Made by a program: the position numbers and the translations under genes
Shown: one piece after another, positions 33,869-45,160 of the stretch
Position numbering within the stretch: the first letter of the stretch is position 1
Layout of the letters: each line of letters begins with the position of its first letter
Assembly: GCA_033961575.1 (NCBI GenBank)
Contig: CM066736.1
Location: 87,093,352 to 87,157,351 of the forward strand
Source of the DNA: Aselliscus stoliczkanus
Lineage: Eukaryota; Chordata; Mammalia; Chiroptera; Hipposideridae
Length of the DNA: 64,000 nt
Direction of reading: 5' to 3'
The notes under the pieces: model-generated
Databases searched by the model: none
What the model saw: only the letters and a program-made list of their open reading frames with translations
What the model was told of the DNA's origin: nothing

Positions 33869-34591
33869 CTGTGAAGAGTGGAAAGAGAAGGGAAACCAAT
33901 GTGACCATCATTCACTTTCCCCTGCTCACCCCGTCTACTCCAGGACGCCCTCCCTAATGACCGCCAAGGCCCGTGCAGATCTGTCCCACCTCCCACAGCC
34001 CATCAAGGGCTAGACACAGGGTCTGATCTCAGGGTACTGATTTAAACAAAGCTCCAAAAAGTCCAGGGGCACTAGACACTGCTTATTAAGAGAAATTAAG
34101 TCTTTACTGTTGATTCCTGAGATCCGTCAATCGTCAGTTGCCTGAGGGTTGGTTCAGCGTAACGAAGTGATTTGTGTGGCTCACTGTGCCAGGCTCCTGT
34201 CATCATTTCCACTGCCCGCCCAGCCCTGTCACCCTCACCTCCCAGGCCCTACCTAGCATTTTGAGTTCTCTAACGCAGAAGCCATTTGTTTTTCTTCAAC
34301 ATTTCTTCTTCAAACTTCCTGAGCGGGGGGGACAGGTTCCCCTGGACCCTCACCAAAATCAGGTAAGAGACTTTCTAACTGGCAGGCGTGGCTCTTCATC
34401 AAGTTTGTGGGCTCTCTAAGGATTAGGGGCCTTCTGTAGTACGGATGCTAGTCTCCTGAGGGGGGGCCAAGACCATGTCGTTGGGTCACCATGCCTCTGT
34501 CTTCCTCCTCATCCTCAAAGGGCCCACCTGTGTGTCCCTAATCAGATGAATAACGTCCTGGGATGGGAGGCATCCTTTTTTCCTCTAGACC

Positions 34592-34810
34592 AGCCGTTCT
34601 CAACTGGGAGTGATTTTGCTTCCCTTGAGACATTTGGGAAAATCTAGAGACATTTTTGCTTGTTACAACTGTAAGTGTGTGGGGGTGCTACTAGCCTCTA
34701 GTGAGTACAGGCCAGAGATGTTGTTAAACATCCTACAAGGCATAAGGCAGCTCCCACTACAAAGGGTTACCCGCTTCGAATGTCAGTAGTGCTGAGGCTG
34801 AAAGCCTTGC
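34592..34810 (+). mobile_element. MER5A-like hAT-Charlie MITE
   Basis: It begins cagccgttctcaactggg, passes 'gggggtgctactagcctcta' and 'aacatcctacaaggcataag', and ends 'gtgctgaggctgaaagcctt'. These are the order and ends of MER5A. Near 8-bp duplicates (ctctagac / ctctggat) flank it. It lies in the last PPME1 intron. Confidence 0.8.
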
Positions 34811-35192
34811 TCTGGATCTCTACAGCCTCCATGGCAGCCCAGCTTCCTCAGCAGCAGGGCAGGAGAAGGCGTACGGAAGTTCTCGAAGAGCCTGGAAATG
34901 GACTGATTCCCATTTCAGCCTCCTCAGAGAAGGGCACCTCAAGAAGTGCACACTGCAGTGGGGAACTGGGGGGACGAGGCACAATTTGATTTCAGCTCAG
35001 CACACCCACTGGACCAGGGCACACAGAAACCACCGACGATGGTGCTATAGAAACACACAGGTGGGGCTGTGCTGAGGAGGAGGAGGGAAGGCATGGTGAT
35101 CCAAAATAGGCAGGGTGAGGGCAGACATTTACAACCTTGCAACTATCTTTTTGTTGGAGGTGGCTAACACTGTGGGACTTGTACTTCCTTAC

Positions 35193-35260
35193 CACTGGAA
35201 TCCACTGATGGGCTCCGCAAACCTGTGCCGGATCAGGAAAGTGGCAACAGCTTCAGCTAC
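35193..35260 (-). CDS. PPME1: PPME1 penultimate coding exon
   Basis: The exon is 68 nt with acceptor TTCCAG and donor GTAAGG. It reads VAEAVATFLIRHRFAEPISG then FQ and the first two bases of a Cys codon. Read through the donor it seems to stop after FQW. This is an artefact: splicing to 33868 gives the family C-terminus. The Ser in EPISG differs from the Gly I recall at that place in human. Confidence 0.96.
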
Positions 35261-35874
35261 CTGGAAAAGGAAGAGAGGTTCCAGGCCATATGCAGGTTAG
35301 TTGGCAGTAGGGATCAGCTCTGGCGGTCCTGTGGGCTTCTGTGGGAAGGTTAGGCTCTTAGTGGACTCAAGGGTCCTACAGGTCTTGGGAGCTTGCAAAT
35401 CAAAAGGACCCGGGTCCTAGCAGGAGTAGGAGACTCTTCCCTACCTCCCTGACAGGGAGAGCTACTGAGAAGTCAGGGAATGATGTAAAGGCTTACTTGC
35501 CCCCTTAGAATTAACAAAGTACCTTTCTCCTACAGGGGGAACACATATTAATTCCTGTTACTATAGTTTAGGGAGCAGTTACTACCCTAATTCTCCTTTT
35601 TTCCATCTGGATTTTGGGGGTAATGGAGAGACAGAGCTTAAGATCTTAACTGTAGGGCCTTGGGATGAAACAGCAGGGTGTCACTAGCTCCTTAGCCTAC
35701 ACACAGAGAGCCGAGACCACAGGCAGCTGCCAGGAGAGGTTTGGGAGCTGGTGGAGCTGCATCGGTGTAGGCCTCACAGGCTGACTCCCAGGCTTGTTCT
35801 ATCTTTCATGAGTTCCAAGGTTACTTACTCTCACAGTTGTCCTCAAAACGCTCAGTCATCAAGCACAGACTCAC
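35261..35874. other. PPME1 intron, nothing recognised
   Basis: A 614-bp intron with weak MIR-like wording at 35520-35680. Confidence 0.45.
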
Positions 35875-35939
35875 CTTGTCTGGGGCGTCCTCATGGACTG
35901 CGTGACCACACTGAGGTAGGACCTGCATCTGGAACTTCC
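35875..35939 (-). CDS. PPME1: PPME1 coding exon with catalytic His
   Basis: The exon is 65 nt with acceptor CTCCAG and donor GTGAGT. It reads KFQMQVLPQCGHAVHEDAPD then K. The His of QCGHAVHED is the general base of the hydrolase triad. Confidence 0.96.
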
Positions 35940-36460
35940 CTGGAGAGGAAGCAAACCCAGGTGACCTCGGGGACTAAACAGGGCCACTCCTTCCCACCTC
36001 TGCAGCCACCTCTGGCCTCCCCCAATACGCCGGACCCTGTTACCAAGTCTTTGAGGAGGATAGTAGCACATGTAATTGTAACCTTCGGTAAATCATTTTC
36101 CCTTCACTTTTTCCTTCTGCAACTACTCAGTGTGCATTTACTTTGGGCCAGACACACAGGAAGAAACAGTTTCTGTTTTCAGGGAATTATAGTTTAGTGG
36201 GGGAGCAATATACAAGAACCAACATTTTAATGCAGCATGTAGTTCCGATGATTAAACTGAGCACATGAAACTGGAAGAACATAGATAGGAAAGGGGGCTT
36301 CACAACAAAACAGGGATCCAGGAAGGCGTCCAGCGGGTAAAATGTTATTTGTTCCTGGAATAAAAAGTTTGGCACGGTTCTTCTAAGAGCTAATAATGAA
36401 GCTGAACAGGTAAGCAGGGTCCATACCATTAAGGGTTCTGTAAGCTATGCTAAGAATTTT

Positions 36461-36576
36461 GAAATTTTTTTTTTTTTTTTTTTGAGGGCAGCCACTGGCC
36501 CTCATATGTGGGATCCGAACCGGGGCCGCTGGCTTCTGAAGCCAGCGCCCAACCACCGTGCCACACGGCCAGCCCA
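36461..36576 (-). mobile_element. Simple SINE (C form)
   Basis: The element is reverse-oriented, 18 T's to CGGCCAGCCC, with the B-box complement GGATCCGAACC. Confidence 0.88.
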
Positions 36577-38651
36577 CAATTTTAAAATTTATTATGACAG
36601 TAATAAGCTACCATGTGGGTACCTAACCGTGTGCCAGACACTGTGCTAAGCACTTTCTCATACTGTCTTGTGGAACATTGCAAGCTCACATCTAATATGA
36701 CAGCTATTAAGAGTGAACAGTGATGACTGAAAAAGCAAAATCTATAAGTAGGCTAATCAATAAGGGGCCCCGAGTTCCCACAGGTGGAGAGCAGACTCTC
36801 AGAGCCTCAGTGTCTCCATTTACAAGACAAGGGAGTAAGCTCTGAGTGGCCTTCTGGTCATCCTATTCTGTGATTCTTACCCCAGTTACACAATGCTTTG
36901 AAATTTTTTCAAAATACTCTTCTATCCATTTTTTTTAAGTTTATTCTCAAATCTACCCTATACAATTAAGCAGGAGAAATACTGAAACTCTTTTTTGAGA
37001 TGATGAAACTGAGGCCATGATTAGTGAAGTGATTTGCCCAAGGCGGCTTAATCAGTAGAGGAACTAAGACCATTCCATTCAGTGAGGCCCAGCTTATGGT
37101 CCTCTTCTGGCCGTCAGCTGCCCACGGTGCTCCAGCCTATGCTCCTCTCCCTTGTATCTCCTAATGTTCCAAACACAGAGCAGCTTGTGCCCCTCTTGTT
37201 TTTTAAGCTTATATTTTATATGCCTTTTGTGCTTGCCTCCCCAGGAATGTGTCATTTCTGTAAAAATGGGGACTAGTATCATTACTAGTACATTACCAAA
37301 TCCCTAATAGGGCCCAACACAGGGCTAGACATTGAGCAAGTGCTTGCTAAGTCTTGGATGAATGAACTGAGTGAACAACCAGATAAAACTTACCACTCCA
37401 ACACCCCGGGGCCTAATGACTCGGATGCAGTTTTCATTTCTCTTTAGGAGAATAGGTATAAGGAATCAAGGTGAACTCACACATACTAACAACACTAAGT
37501 CCAGTACACATAAAATGACATGATCATGGGTGATCCTCACAATTATTCTATGAGGTGGGCATATTTCCAAACCCTTAAGTTCAGAGGGTTTGAACCTTAC
37601 AGATGAGGAACCTTAAGTTCAGAGAAAGTAAATTATTTACGCAAGTTGCACCGTGAGTGAATGTTCGGTTTCCAGGATTCTTAACTAATTCAGCTAGTTT
37701 AAACACAATGCTGGGAAGATGGTGGCTGGGAATCTGTGCCGACTTAGCCATTTCCCTTTGTTTTATGGGATGTCCCTGATCCCAGCCATTTACTCTATTC
37801 TCATAGGGTACTTTGAAAGAGAAGGTGGTCTTGGCATAATCTTTACTGGGGAAACAGGAGGCCATCTAATGAGGAATCATGAGCGCTTCCTGGACATAAT
37901 GAAGCCATCATTTGTCAGACTCTTACTTCACCCATGTTTTCTCATTTAAACTTCACACAATTGTATTGAGCTATGTCATCTCCATTTTACAGATGAAAAC
38001 ACTCAGGATTAAAGAAGTTAGCAATTCACTCAGGCCACAAAACCAGTAACGGTGATTTAAACCCAGGTCTATAGAATTCCAAGACTGGTGATCTACGCTA
38101 GTTCAAAATGCTATTCCAGTCCAGATTAACTATTTTCAGATAGTATTAGGGGCCATGTTCCATTCTTCTCTCTGCCCAGCGTCAAGCATAGGTCTTACAC
38201 AGAAAGAGTGCTTGGGAAAAGTTTGCTTAAATTGAATTTCAGGAAAGGTGTCTAAGCTCAAAATTACCAACAGTGCCATAAAAATCACAGTCCCAGCCCG
38301 TGGTCCTGCTCCAGGCTTCAGGACACTGCGTAGTTGGAGGGAGGGAAGGGTATAAAAGCCTGGGGCCAGAGTTTGAGAAATCACTCAGGAGCCTTTGCAC
38401 AACTGCTGTGTGGGAATATAGCCCCTTGAACTGTGGAGAGCTCGAGGACAGCTAAAGGAACAGTTTGAGGGGCCCATGAAATATCCAAGTGGACATGTCC
38501 AGCAGGTTTGATACATGCGCCAGGTCTGGAGCTCAGGAGAGAGGTATGAGTTGGGACATTAAGCTTGGGGATTTACCAGGGAATAAATAGAAGTCATTTG
38601 ATTGCCCAGGGAGAGTAAGTAGAAAAGAAGGAAGGTCAAGAACAGAATCTG

Positions 38652-38767
38652 GGGGCTGGCCGAGTGGCGTGGTGGTTAAGCGCTGGCTTGGGAAGCCAGC
38701 GGTCCCGGTTCGGTTCCCACATATGAGGGCCGGTGACACTGCCGTCAAAAAAAAAAAAAAAAAAAAA
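38652..38767 (+). mobile_element. Simple SINE (C form)
   Basis: GGGGCTGGCCGAGTGGCGTGG leads to poly-A. It is flanked by agaacagaatctg on both sides (38639 and 38767). Confidence 0.92.
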
Positions 38768-39234
38768 GAACAGAATCTGCTTAAGCCTGAAATGTTGGCC
38801 TTAAAGTTGGCACCTCTTCTTCCCATAGCCCAAAAGTTGCCAATGCCAATTGACTTCACCTACACCAAGCTGTTCGTCCATACTAAACCTCCACAAAATT
38901 GGTCCCACTTCCTCCACTGTCATCTGGCCAACATACCTGGACCAGAGTACATGTCACTTTCCTACTCAAGCCTCACAGAGCCTGTGAGGCTGCCATCAAT
39001 TTTCTCATGTTACAGACTGAGAAAACTAAAGCTAAGGCAGGTCAAGTACTTGCCCAGTGTCAAAAAATTAGTAGGAAAGAAGCAGTACTCAAATCCAGTT
39101 TTCCAGACCTCACAGTCCTTGCTTTTACCACCTCACCATGCTGTCTTCTAAACAGAGTTTGCACTTTTTTTGTATCTAGATTATCTTGGACCTTTCCGTT
39201 TCCTAAGACTTCAAACAATAAAAACACTGATCAG

Positions 39235-39340
39235 GGGCCGGCCGAGTGGCGCGGTGGTTAAGCGCTGGCTTGGGAAGCTAGCGGCCCCAGTTTGGGTCCC
39301 ACATATGAGGGCCAGTGACACTGCCCTCAAAAAAAAAAAT
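39235..39340 (+). mobile_element. Simple SINE (C form)
   Basis: GGGGCCGGCCGAGTGGCGCGG leads to poly-A. It is flanked by actgatcag duplicates. Confidence 0.92.
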
Positions 39341-39719
39341 ACTGATCAGTATTCAGAATATCTCCTTTCACAATATTATATACCTATAGAGTACTTTACT
39401 GTTTCTAATGCCCTTTTCAAAGACATTGCCTCATTTTAATCCTTACAACTCTTGAGACAAATACTATACAAATAGTAGTATAATTCTCAATTTTAGAAGG
39501 GGGAAAAAAAAAAATCAAAACTCAAAAAAGGGAAGTACTTGCCCATAATCATATATGTAGTGGGGTCAGAAGCAGAGGTAAATGCCAAATTTGGGTCTAA
39601 CTCTAATGCTCATGCTCTCTCCACTGCAGTTCATCATCTCAGAACATTAATTTCCACATGACTGCCCCCTTCTGTGCCCTCAGAGAAGGACCTAGGGACA
39701 TAATTTCTTGATGTCTTAC

Positions 39720-39764
39720 CTTGCATTTGGCCAATAGTCAGATCTTTATCCAATCTATCAACAC
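39720..39764 (-). CDS. PPME1: PPME1 coding exon (GVDRLDKDLTIGQMQ)
   Basis: This is a 45-nt micro-exon with acceptor CTCTAG and donor GTAAGA. It encodes VDRLDKDLTIGQMQ plus flanking split Gly codons. Phase 2 in and phase 1 out match both neighbours. It was recognised only by homology and phase because it is too short to show as an open frame of note. Confidence 0.93.
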
Positions 39765-40230
39765 CTAGAGCAAAATATAAGAATCCATAAGCACCTTACT
39801 AGAAAAGGCAGTGTAAAATACATTTTGCTGTTCAAGTATGAAATAAAAATTGTTACCAAGTTGTAAACACGATGACATTCTTAATTCATGTTAATGGTAA
39901 TCCTAACTCCCTGAGGGTACAGTCTCAGCACATTAAGTTTTCTAGGCAATCACTTTACTTATTTAAACTGGTTTCTGAAAACAGGGTTTTATTTTTTTAA
40001 TTTCCAGTATACTCAGAATATCCTTACACCACTCTAGGAGAAGGGCTTGGGCTTGACCAGGTACAGAGGCCAGGCCAGAATCAGCCCATCCCATGTGGAT
40101 GCTTATGTTTCGTTGGGTTTAGGGCTTTGATGTAGGGAGGAAAAAGGGCATAAATGAGTGAGGATGGTACTTCACCTTGGAAGCACTACCCATTTGGTAA
40201 GTAGTTACATAGATGACAATATACCCATGC

Positions 40231-40604
40231 TGTTATGGACTGAATTGTGTTCCGCCAAAATTCATACATTGAAGCCCTAATCTACAATGTGATCGTATTT
40301 GGTGATATGGGAGTAACTAGGTTAAATAAGGAAGTAATTAAGGTTAAATGGGGTCATAGGGTAGGGCCCTCATATGATAGGATTAGTGTCCTTATAAGAA
40401 TAAACCAGAGAACTTGCTCTTGCTCTCTCTCTGCCATGTAAGGACACAGTGAGAAGGAGGTTGCTTGCAAGCCAGTAAGAAAGCTCTCACCAGAACTCGA
40501 CCATGCTGGTACCCTTTCAGCCTCCAGAACTGTGAGAAAATAAATTAGTTGTTTAAGCCACCCAGTCTACGGTATTTTGTTATGGTAGCCCGAGCTTACT
40601 AATG
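40231..40604 (+). mobile_element. MLT1-class (ERVL-MaLR) solo LTR
   Basis: It starts 'tgttatggactgaattgtgt', passes 'aattaaggttaaatggggtc', 'gtgtccttataagaat' and 'cagcctccagaactgtgaga', and ends 'tactaatg' near a catgc duplicate. These are standard MaLR LTR landmarks. It is an old solo LTR with no viral coding sequence, about 20 bp from the donor of the PPME1 exon at 40624-40753. Confidence 0.82.
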
Positions 40605-40623
40605 CATGCACATACACACTTAC

Positions 40624-40753
40624 CAGCCAAGAGCAGCAACTTAGGAATTGGACAACTAAGAAAGAGATTGGATAGGCCTCGGAACCATCCATCCCAGTAT
40701 TTTTCTGTTTTTGCCAGTTCAATTCTCCAAGTGTATGGATGGTCTTTCTTGGT
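40624..40753 (-). CDS. PPME1: PPME1 coding exon (TKKDHPYTWRIELAKTEKYW...)
   Basis: The exon is 130 nt with acceptor CTTCCAG and donor GTAAGT. It reads TKKDHPYTWRIELAKTEKYW, then DGWFRGLSNLFLSCPIPKLL and LLA plus one base of a Gly codon. This returns from the disordered loop to the hydrolase core. An LTR of the MaLR class ends about 20 bp beyond the donor, inside the intron. Confidence 0.97.
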
Positions 40754-40849
40754 CTGGAAGAATAAGAGCAAGTTTGAGTATCTGAGTGCAACCCCTAGAC
40801 GAACAGGATAAAAACTAGGTCCCTGGGGAAAGGAAAGGGAAGGAAGCTA

Positions 40850-41160
40850 GCACTTATTAAGGCTCTACTATGTCCCAGACATTTTTATTATTATTATTAT
40901 TATTATTAGTTACAGATGTACAAAACAATGTAATAGTTATCCTTTTCACTCCTTACAAAGTGACTCCCCCTTCCCCTCCAGACATTTTAATACACATTTA
41001 ATCCTTACAACAGCATTGTGATGTGATACTGTTGTTATTTCCATGTTTCGATAATTAAAAGTTTATTTTTACTTCTGTTAGTTTCAGTGAACTTAGGAAA
41101 TTTTCTTAAGATCACAAAGCCAATAAATGGTACAGCCAAGACTGAGTTTCTTTTATACCC
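40850..41160 (-). repeat. MIR with inserted (ATT)n and short foreign segment
   Basis: 'cttattaaggctctactatg' and later 'ttacaacagcattgtgatgt' are MIR-like in reverse. They are interrupted by (TTA)n at 40887-40908 and a segment ending near 40980. Confidence 0.45.
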
Positions 41161-42123
41161 ATTTGGCAAAAAAGAACACACCATCAAAAGGATAATTACA
41201 AAAAAACCCACATACTATGAAAAAAATGCTTAAAATATTAAGTGAAAGAAGTGGAGTACAGTAAGTCTAAGTTAGGATCAATACCGGGAAAATGCAGTGT
41301 ATTTTGGGAAAGAACTGGAAAACAGAAAATACAGTGATTCGTTGGTAGAGATTTTCTCCTCCTCTATTTTGATTTATGATAAGGATAGAATGTTCCTGCA
41401 ATACTAACTTAAAAAAGGAAATCTGACACAAATATGACAAAAATGTCAATATCTGTTAAGTCTCAATATAAAGTAGATAGATGGGCAGAGTATGCAATCA
41501 TCAAATGTAAACTGAACAAATAAATGATTCTCTATACTTCTTTGCATCATTGAAAATCTGAAATATTATAACTGAAATAATTGGAATACCGCATCAACCA
41601 CAACATGAAAATCTAGAAATGAACATGAGACAGCAACATATTGTGTTAAAGATCACTGAATGGTTAAGATGTCCATGCTACCCAAAGCAATCTGCAAATT
41701 CAATACAATCCCTATCAAAATCCCAATGGCATTTTTTTCAAAAATAGAAAAAATTCATCTTAAAATTAATAAAGAATTTCAAGGGATCCTGAACAGCCCA
41801 ACATCTCCAACCTCTTACCACACACAAAACTGAATTCAAAATAGATCAGACCTAAAGGTATGAACTAAAAGTAGAAAACGCTTAGAAGAAAATAAAGCCA
41901 TAAATCTTTGTAAGCCTGGGCTAGGCAAAGCCTTCTTAGATATGACACCAAAATCGCAACCAACAAAATTTCTGCACTTCCAAGAACACTATCAAGAATG
42001 TGAAAAGATAAGCCACAGAACAGGAGAAAATATTTGTAAATCAGGGACTTGTATCTAGAATATATAAGAACACTTACAACTCAACAATAAAAAGAAAAAT
42101 AACCTTATTTAAAAATGGGCAAG

Positions 42124-42268
42124 GGCCGGCCGAGTGGCTTAGTTGGTTAAGAGCTCGCTCAAGAGTGTGCGCTGAGCTCTGAGCAATGGTGGTTCAATGC
42201 CAGCCCGAGTTGAGTTGCCGTTGAGCTGCCAACAGGTGGCAGGGTGGCTCAGCTAAAATAAATAAATA
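42124..42268 (+). mobile_element. Short SINE (B form)
   Basis: GGGCCGGCCGAGTGGCTTAGTTGG leads to 'ggctcagctaaa' and an AAAT-rich tail. The target duplicate is atgggcaa. Confidence 0.88.
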
Positions 42269-42285
42269 AATATGGGCAAAGGAGG

Positions 42286-42435
42286 GCCGGCCGAGTGGCT
42301 CAGTTGGTTAAGAGCTGGCTCAAACGTGCAAGCTGAGCTCTGAGCAACAGCAGTTCCATGCCCAGCCCGAGCAGAGCTGCCTTTGAGCTGCCAACAGGTG
42401 GCAGGATGGCTCAGCTAAAAAAATTTTAAAAAATA
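42286..42435 (+). mobile_element. Short SINE (B form), second in the same target
   Basis: GGGCCGGCCGAGTGGCTCAGTTGG leads to 'ggatggctcagctaaa'. Both flanks carry atgggcaaagga, the target already duplicated by the preceding SINE. Confidence 0.9.
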
Positions 42436-42905
42436 AAAATGGGCAAAGGATCCGAATAGACATTTCTCCAGAGAAGATACACAAATGGCCAATAAGCACA
42501 TGAAAAGATGCTCAATATCACTAGTCATTAAGAAAATGTAAATCAAAACCACAATGAGATACCACTTCATACCATATTAATTTGGCTATAATCAAAGAGA
42601 GAGACAATAACAAGGGCTGACAGGGATATAGAAAAACTAGATTCCTCGTACGCTGTTCGTGGAAATGTAAAATAGTGCAGGCACTTTGGATAATAGTCTG
42701 GCTTGGCTGTTCCTCAAATGATTAAACATTGAGTTACCTACCATCCAGCAATTCCACTTGTAGGTGTATACCCAAGAGAAATAAAATCCTATGTCCACAC
42801 AAATCTTGTACTCAAATGTTTGTACCAGCATTATTCATAATAGGCAAAAAGTGGGAAGAAGCCAAATGTCCATTAACTGATGAGTGGATAAAAAATGTGG
42901 TTAGG

Positions 42906-43335
42906 GGGCTGGCCGAGTGGGAGTTGGTTAAGAGCTGGCTTAGGACGCCAGCGGCCCCGGTCCAGGTGCCACATGAGGGCCAGTGACACTGCCCTCTACA
43001 GCTAAGATGGTGAACAACAGCTCCACCTGGAGCTGGGCTGCTGTGAGTCCCCGGGACGGCATAGCTGCAGCCTCTGTTGCAGTGAGCTGCCATAGGCTAC
43101 AGAGAGCAGCCGGCAGCCGGTGTGAGCTGCCAAGAGCCGCAGTGAGCAGCCGTCCAGAGGCCGGCGACCGATCCGCCTCACCCGAGAAGAGCGCAATGAT
43201 GATACCAACATGGGCCAATGAAGCGATGTCCTCCACAACTAGACTGAAGAACAAATGGACAACAACTTGTCTGTTCCCCTTCCCTGGTTTCCCAAAGTTA
43301 TTCCCCGCCCCCAATTCCCCAATAAAATCTTTTAA
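42906..43335 (+). mobile_element. Long SINE (A form)
   Basis: GGGGCTGGCCGAGTGGGAGTTGG leads to CAATAAAATCTTTTAAA. It is flanked by aaaatgtggt on both sides. The internal 20-bp repeat has two units. Confidence 0.88.
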
Positions 43336-43350
43336 AAAAATGTGGTCTAG

Positions 43351-43830
43351 GTTCGGCCGAGTGGCTCAGGTGGTTAAGAGCTCGCTCAAGAATGCGAGCT
43401 GAGGGCCGGCCGAGTGGCGCATTGGTTAAGCGCTGGTTTTGGGATGCCAGCGGCCCCGGTTCGGATCCCACATGAGGGCCAGTGACACTGCCCTCTACAG
43501 CTAACAACAGCTCCACCTGGAGCTGGGCTGTGCGAGCCCCGGTGATGGTGTGGGCTGCAGCCCCTGCTGCAGTGGGCTGCCATAGGCTACAGTGAGTGGC
43601 CTGCAGCCAGCGTGAGCGGCAGGCAGCCAAGCGTGAGCTGCCAATAGCCGCGATGAGCGACATCCAGAGGCCAGCGACCGATCTGCCTCATCCGGGAAGA
43701 GCGCAATGACGATACCAACAGTGAAGCAACATCCTCCGCAACTAAACTGAAGAACAAGAAGACGGCAACTTGTCTGTTCCCCTTCCCCGATTCCCCAACG
43801 CTGCTCCCCTCCACCAATTCCCCAATAAAA

Positions 43831-43867
<37 letters not shown>

Positions 43868-43970
43868 ATGCGAGCTGAGCTCTGAGCAACAGCAGTTCGA
43901 TGCCCAGCCCGAGCTGAGCTGCCACTGAGCTGCCAACAGGTGGCAGGATGGCTCAGCTAAAAAAAAAAAA
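43351..43970 (+). mobile_element. Short SINE (B form) split by a long SINE
   Basis: Left part is 43351-43402 (TTCGGCCGAGTGGCTCAGG to gcgagctgag). Right part is about 43866-43970 (gaatgcgagctgagctctg to poly-A). Its own target duplicate atgtggtcta / atgtagtcta reuses the site of the element at 42906. Confidence 0.9.
43403..43865 (+). mobile_element. Long SINE (A form) nested in a SINE
   Basis: GGGCCGGCCGAGTGGCGCATTGG leads to CAATAAAATCTTT and about 30 A's. It is flanked by aagaatgcgagctgag on both sides (43387-43402 and 43863-43878), inside the B-form SINE. Confidence 0.95.
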
Positions 43971-43980
43971 ATGTAGTCTA

Positions 43981-45036
43981 TCCATACAATGGGCAAGTCT
44001 CTTCATCTCTGAGTCTCAGTTTCTATACTGTTAACATGGGAGAAAAGATCTCCTCTCACCTTTCAGAATGTTGGGGGTGGGGCAGCAAATTGATCAGGTA
44101 TTATTTATATTTTTGTAAACTCTGAAGATGTGCAAAGTATTTTCACTGATTTTAAGGATGAATCATTAAATTAAAAATACTGTGTAAAAAATGTACTTTC
44201 CTCCTTGCTAACAGTAGCATCTCCAAATGCAAAGGAATATGTGGTATACACTAAGTCCATTACCTGCCATTAGTTAGATGTTTATAATCCATCCCAGAAA
44301 GTCTGCTGGTCATGCTCACTAATCATTTCCAAGAAAAAAGCAGCCCTTTCCACTATTATCCTCAAATCAATTGCTCAGGAAGTACTCACAGAACACTTGC
44401 TATGCATACAACCCTGAGCTAACTGCTGAGGGAAATTCATATAGAATATCAGATTTCATGATTTATTCAAAGTACACGGGTTATTTTTGTTGGGAGATAA
44501 TTCGTGGACAATTAGAAGACATTGAATCTGTATTCTAGGGATGATTAACAGTAAATCATAGTATCTTTGAATGTGGCTTATGAAAATAAGTTCTATGAGT
44601 TAGCCAGAACTTCAAAAAACAAAGTGCTAAGTTGTATTATACAGACTCTCAGGGCTATACTGGAGAGGGACTGACATGAACTGAGGTCAGAAAGCTTCCC
44701 AAGGAGATACACCTTGAAAGATGGGTAAAATCTGGATGGGCTTAGCATAGACTGGTATGAAATAGGATTTTCCTCATGAGATGAACTACAGGAATAGAAA
44801 TACAGAGGCAAGAAAGACCTGAAGAGAGAGCAGTCTATTTAAGGGTAGGGTATACCCTATGAGTTTTGTGTTCCAGTCTGTCAGTGCTATCAACAAGTAC
44901 TTTATATATTATAACTAACCTAAGTATCTTGCCCCCAATAGACAAAAAGAACAATGTCACCTCCCTTTCCCCATCCCCACACACTCTGAACCATTCCCTG
45001 CCCCATCCTTCCAAGAAATGGCAGACTTTGACCCAC
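43981..45036. other. PPME1 intron, nothing recognised
   Basis: AT-rich intron. No clear element is visible after the L1 tail. Confidence 0.4.
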
Positions 45037-45160
45037 CTCCATGTCATCTTCCTTTTTCCTCTTGTTTACTGACTCACTTCCTTCTTCATCTTCTTCTTCT
45101 TCCTCTATGATTCCTTCCACTATCGATTTTGAGCCTTCTGGACTTGTAATTCCTTCACAC
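45037..45160 (-). CDS. PPME1: PPME1 coding exon with acidic loop
   Basis: The exon is 124 nt with acceptor ATCCTAG and donor GTGGGT. It reads CEGITSPEGSKSIVEGII followed by EEEEEDEEGSES, VNKRKK and EDDME. The Glu/Asp run and the basic KRKK form a disordered loop known to be cleaved or absent in crystal structures of this protein; the basic cluster is also a candidate nuclear-localisation element. The Glu run is encoded by GAA/GAG triplets that look like a short coding microsatellite. Confidence 0.95.

Larger units (their letters stand above)
35940..39719. other. PPME1 intron with SINEs and MIR relics
   Basis: MIRs read in reverse at about 36600-36730, 37480-37690, 37915-38095 and 38985-39150 (each with a 'ttacagatga'-type core), and another near 39400-39620. 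Three simple SINEs are listed separately. No exon is missing, since phases join 39720 to 35939. Confidence 0.6.
41640..43980 (+). repeat. Old L1 3' region pierced by five SINEs
   Basis: 'aaagcaatctgcaaattcaa', 'atccctatcaaaatcccaat', 'gaagaaaataaagccataaa', 'agacatttctccagagaaga' and 'ccattaactgatgagtggat' give the L1 ORF2 end on the + strand. It is degenerate and old. Insertions lie at 42124-42265, 42286-42430, 42906-43335, 43351-43960 and, nested in that, 43403-43864. Confidence 0.85.

Noticed and set aside
35193..35205. Apparent PPME1 stop after FQW in the penultimate exon
   Set aside because: The bases are a GTAAGG donor; splicing to 33868 restores the conserved end CVFPGC.
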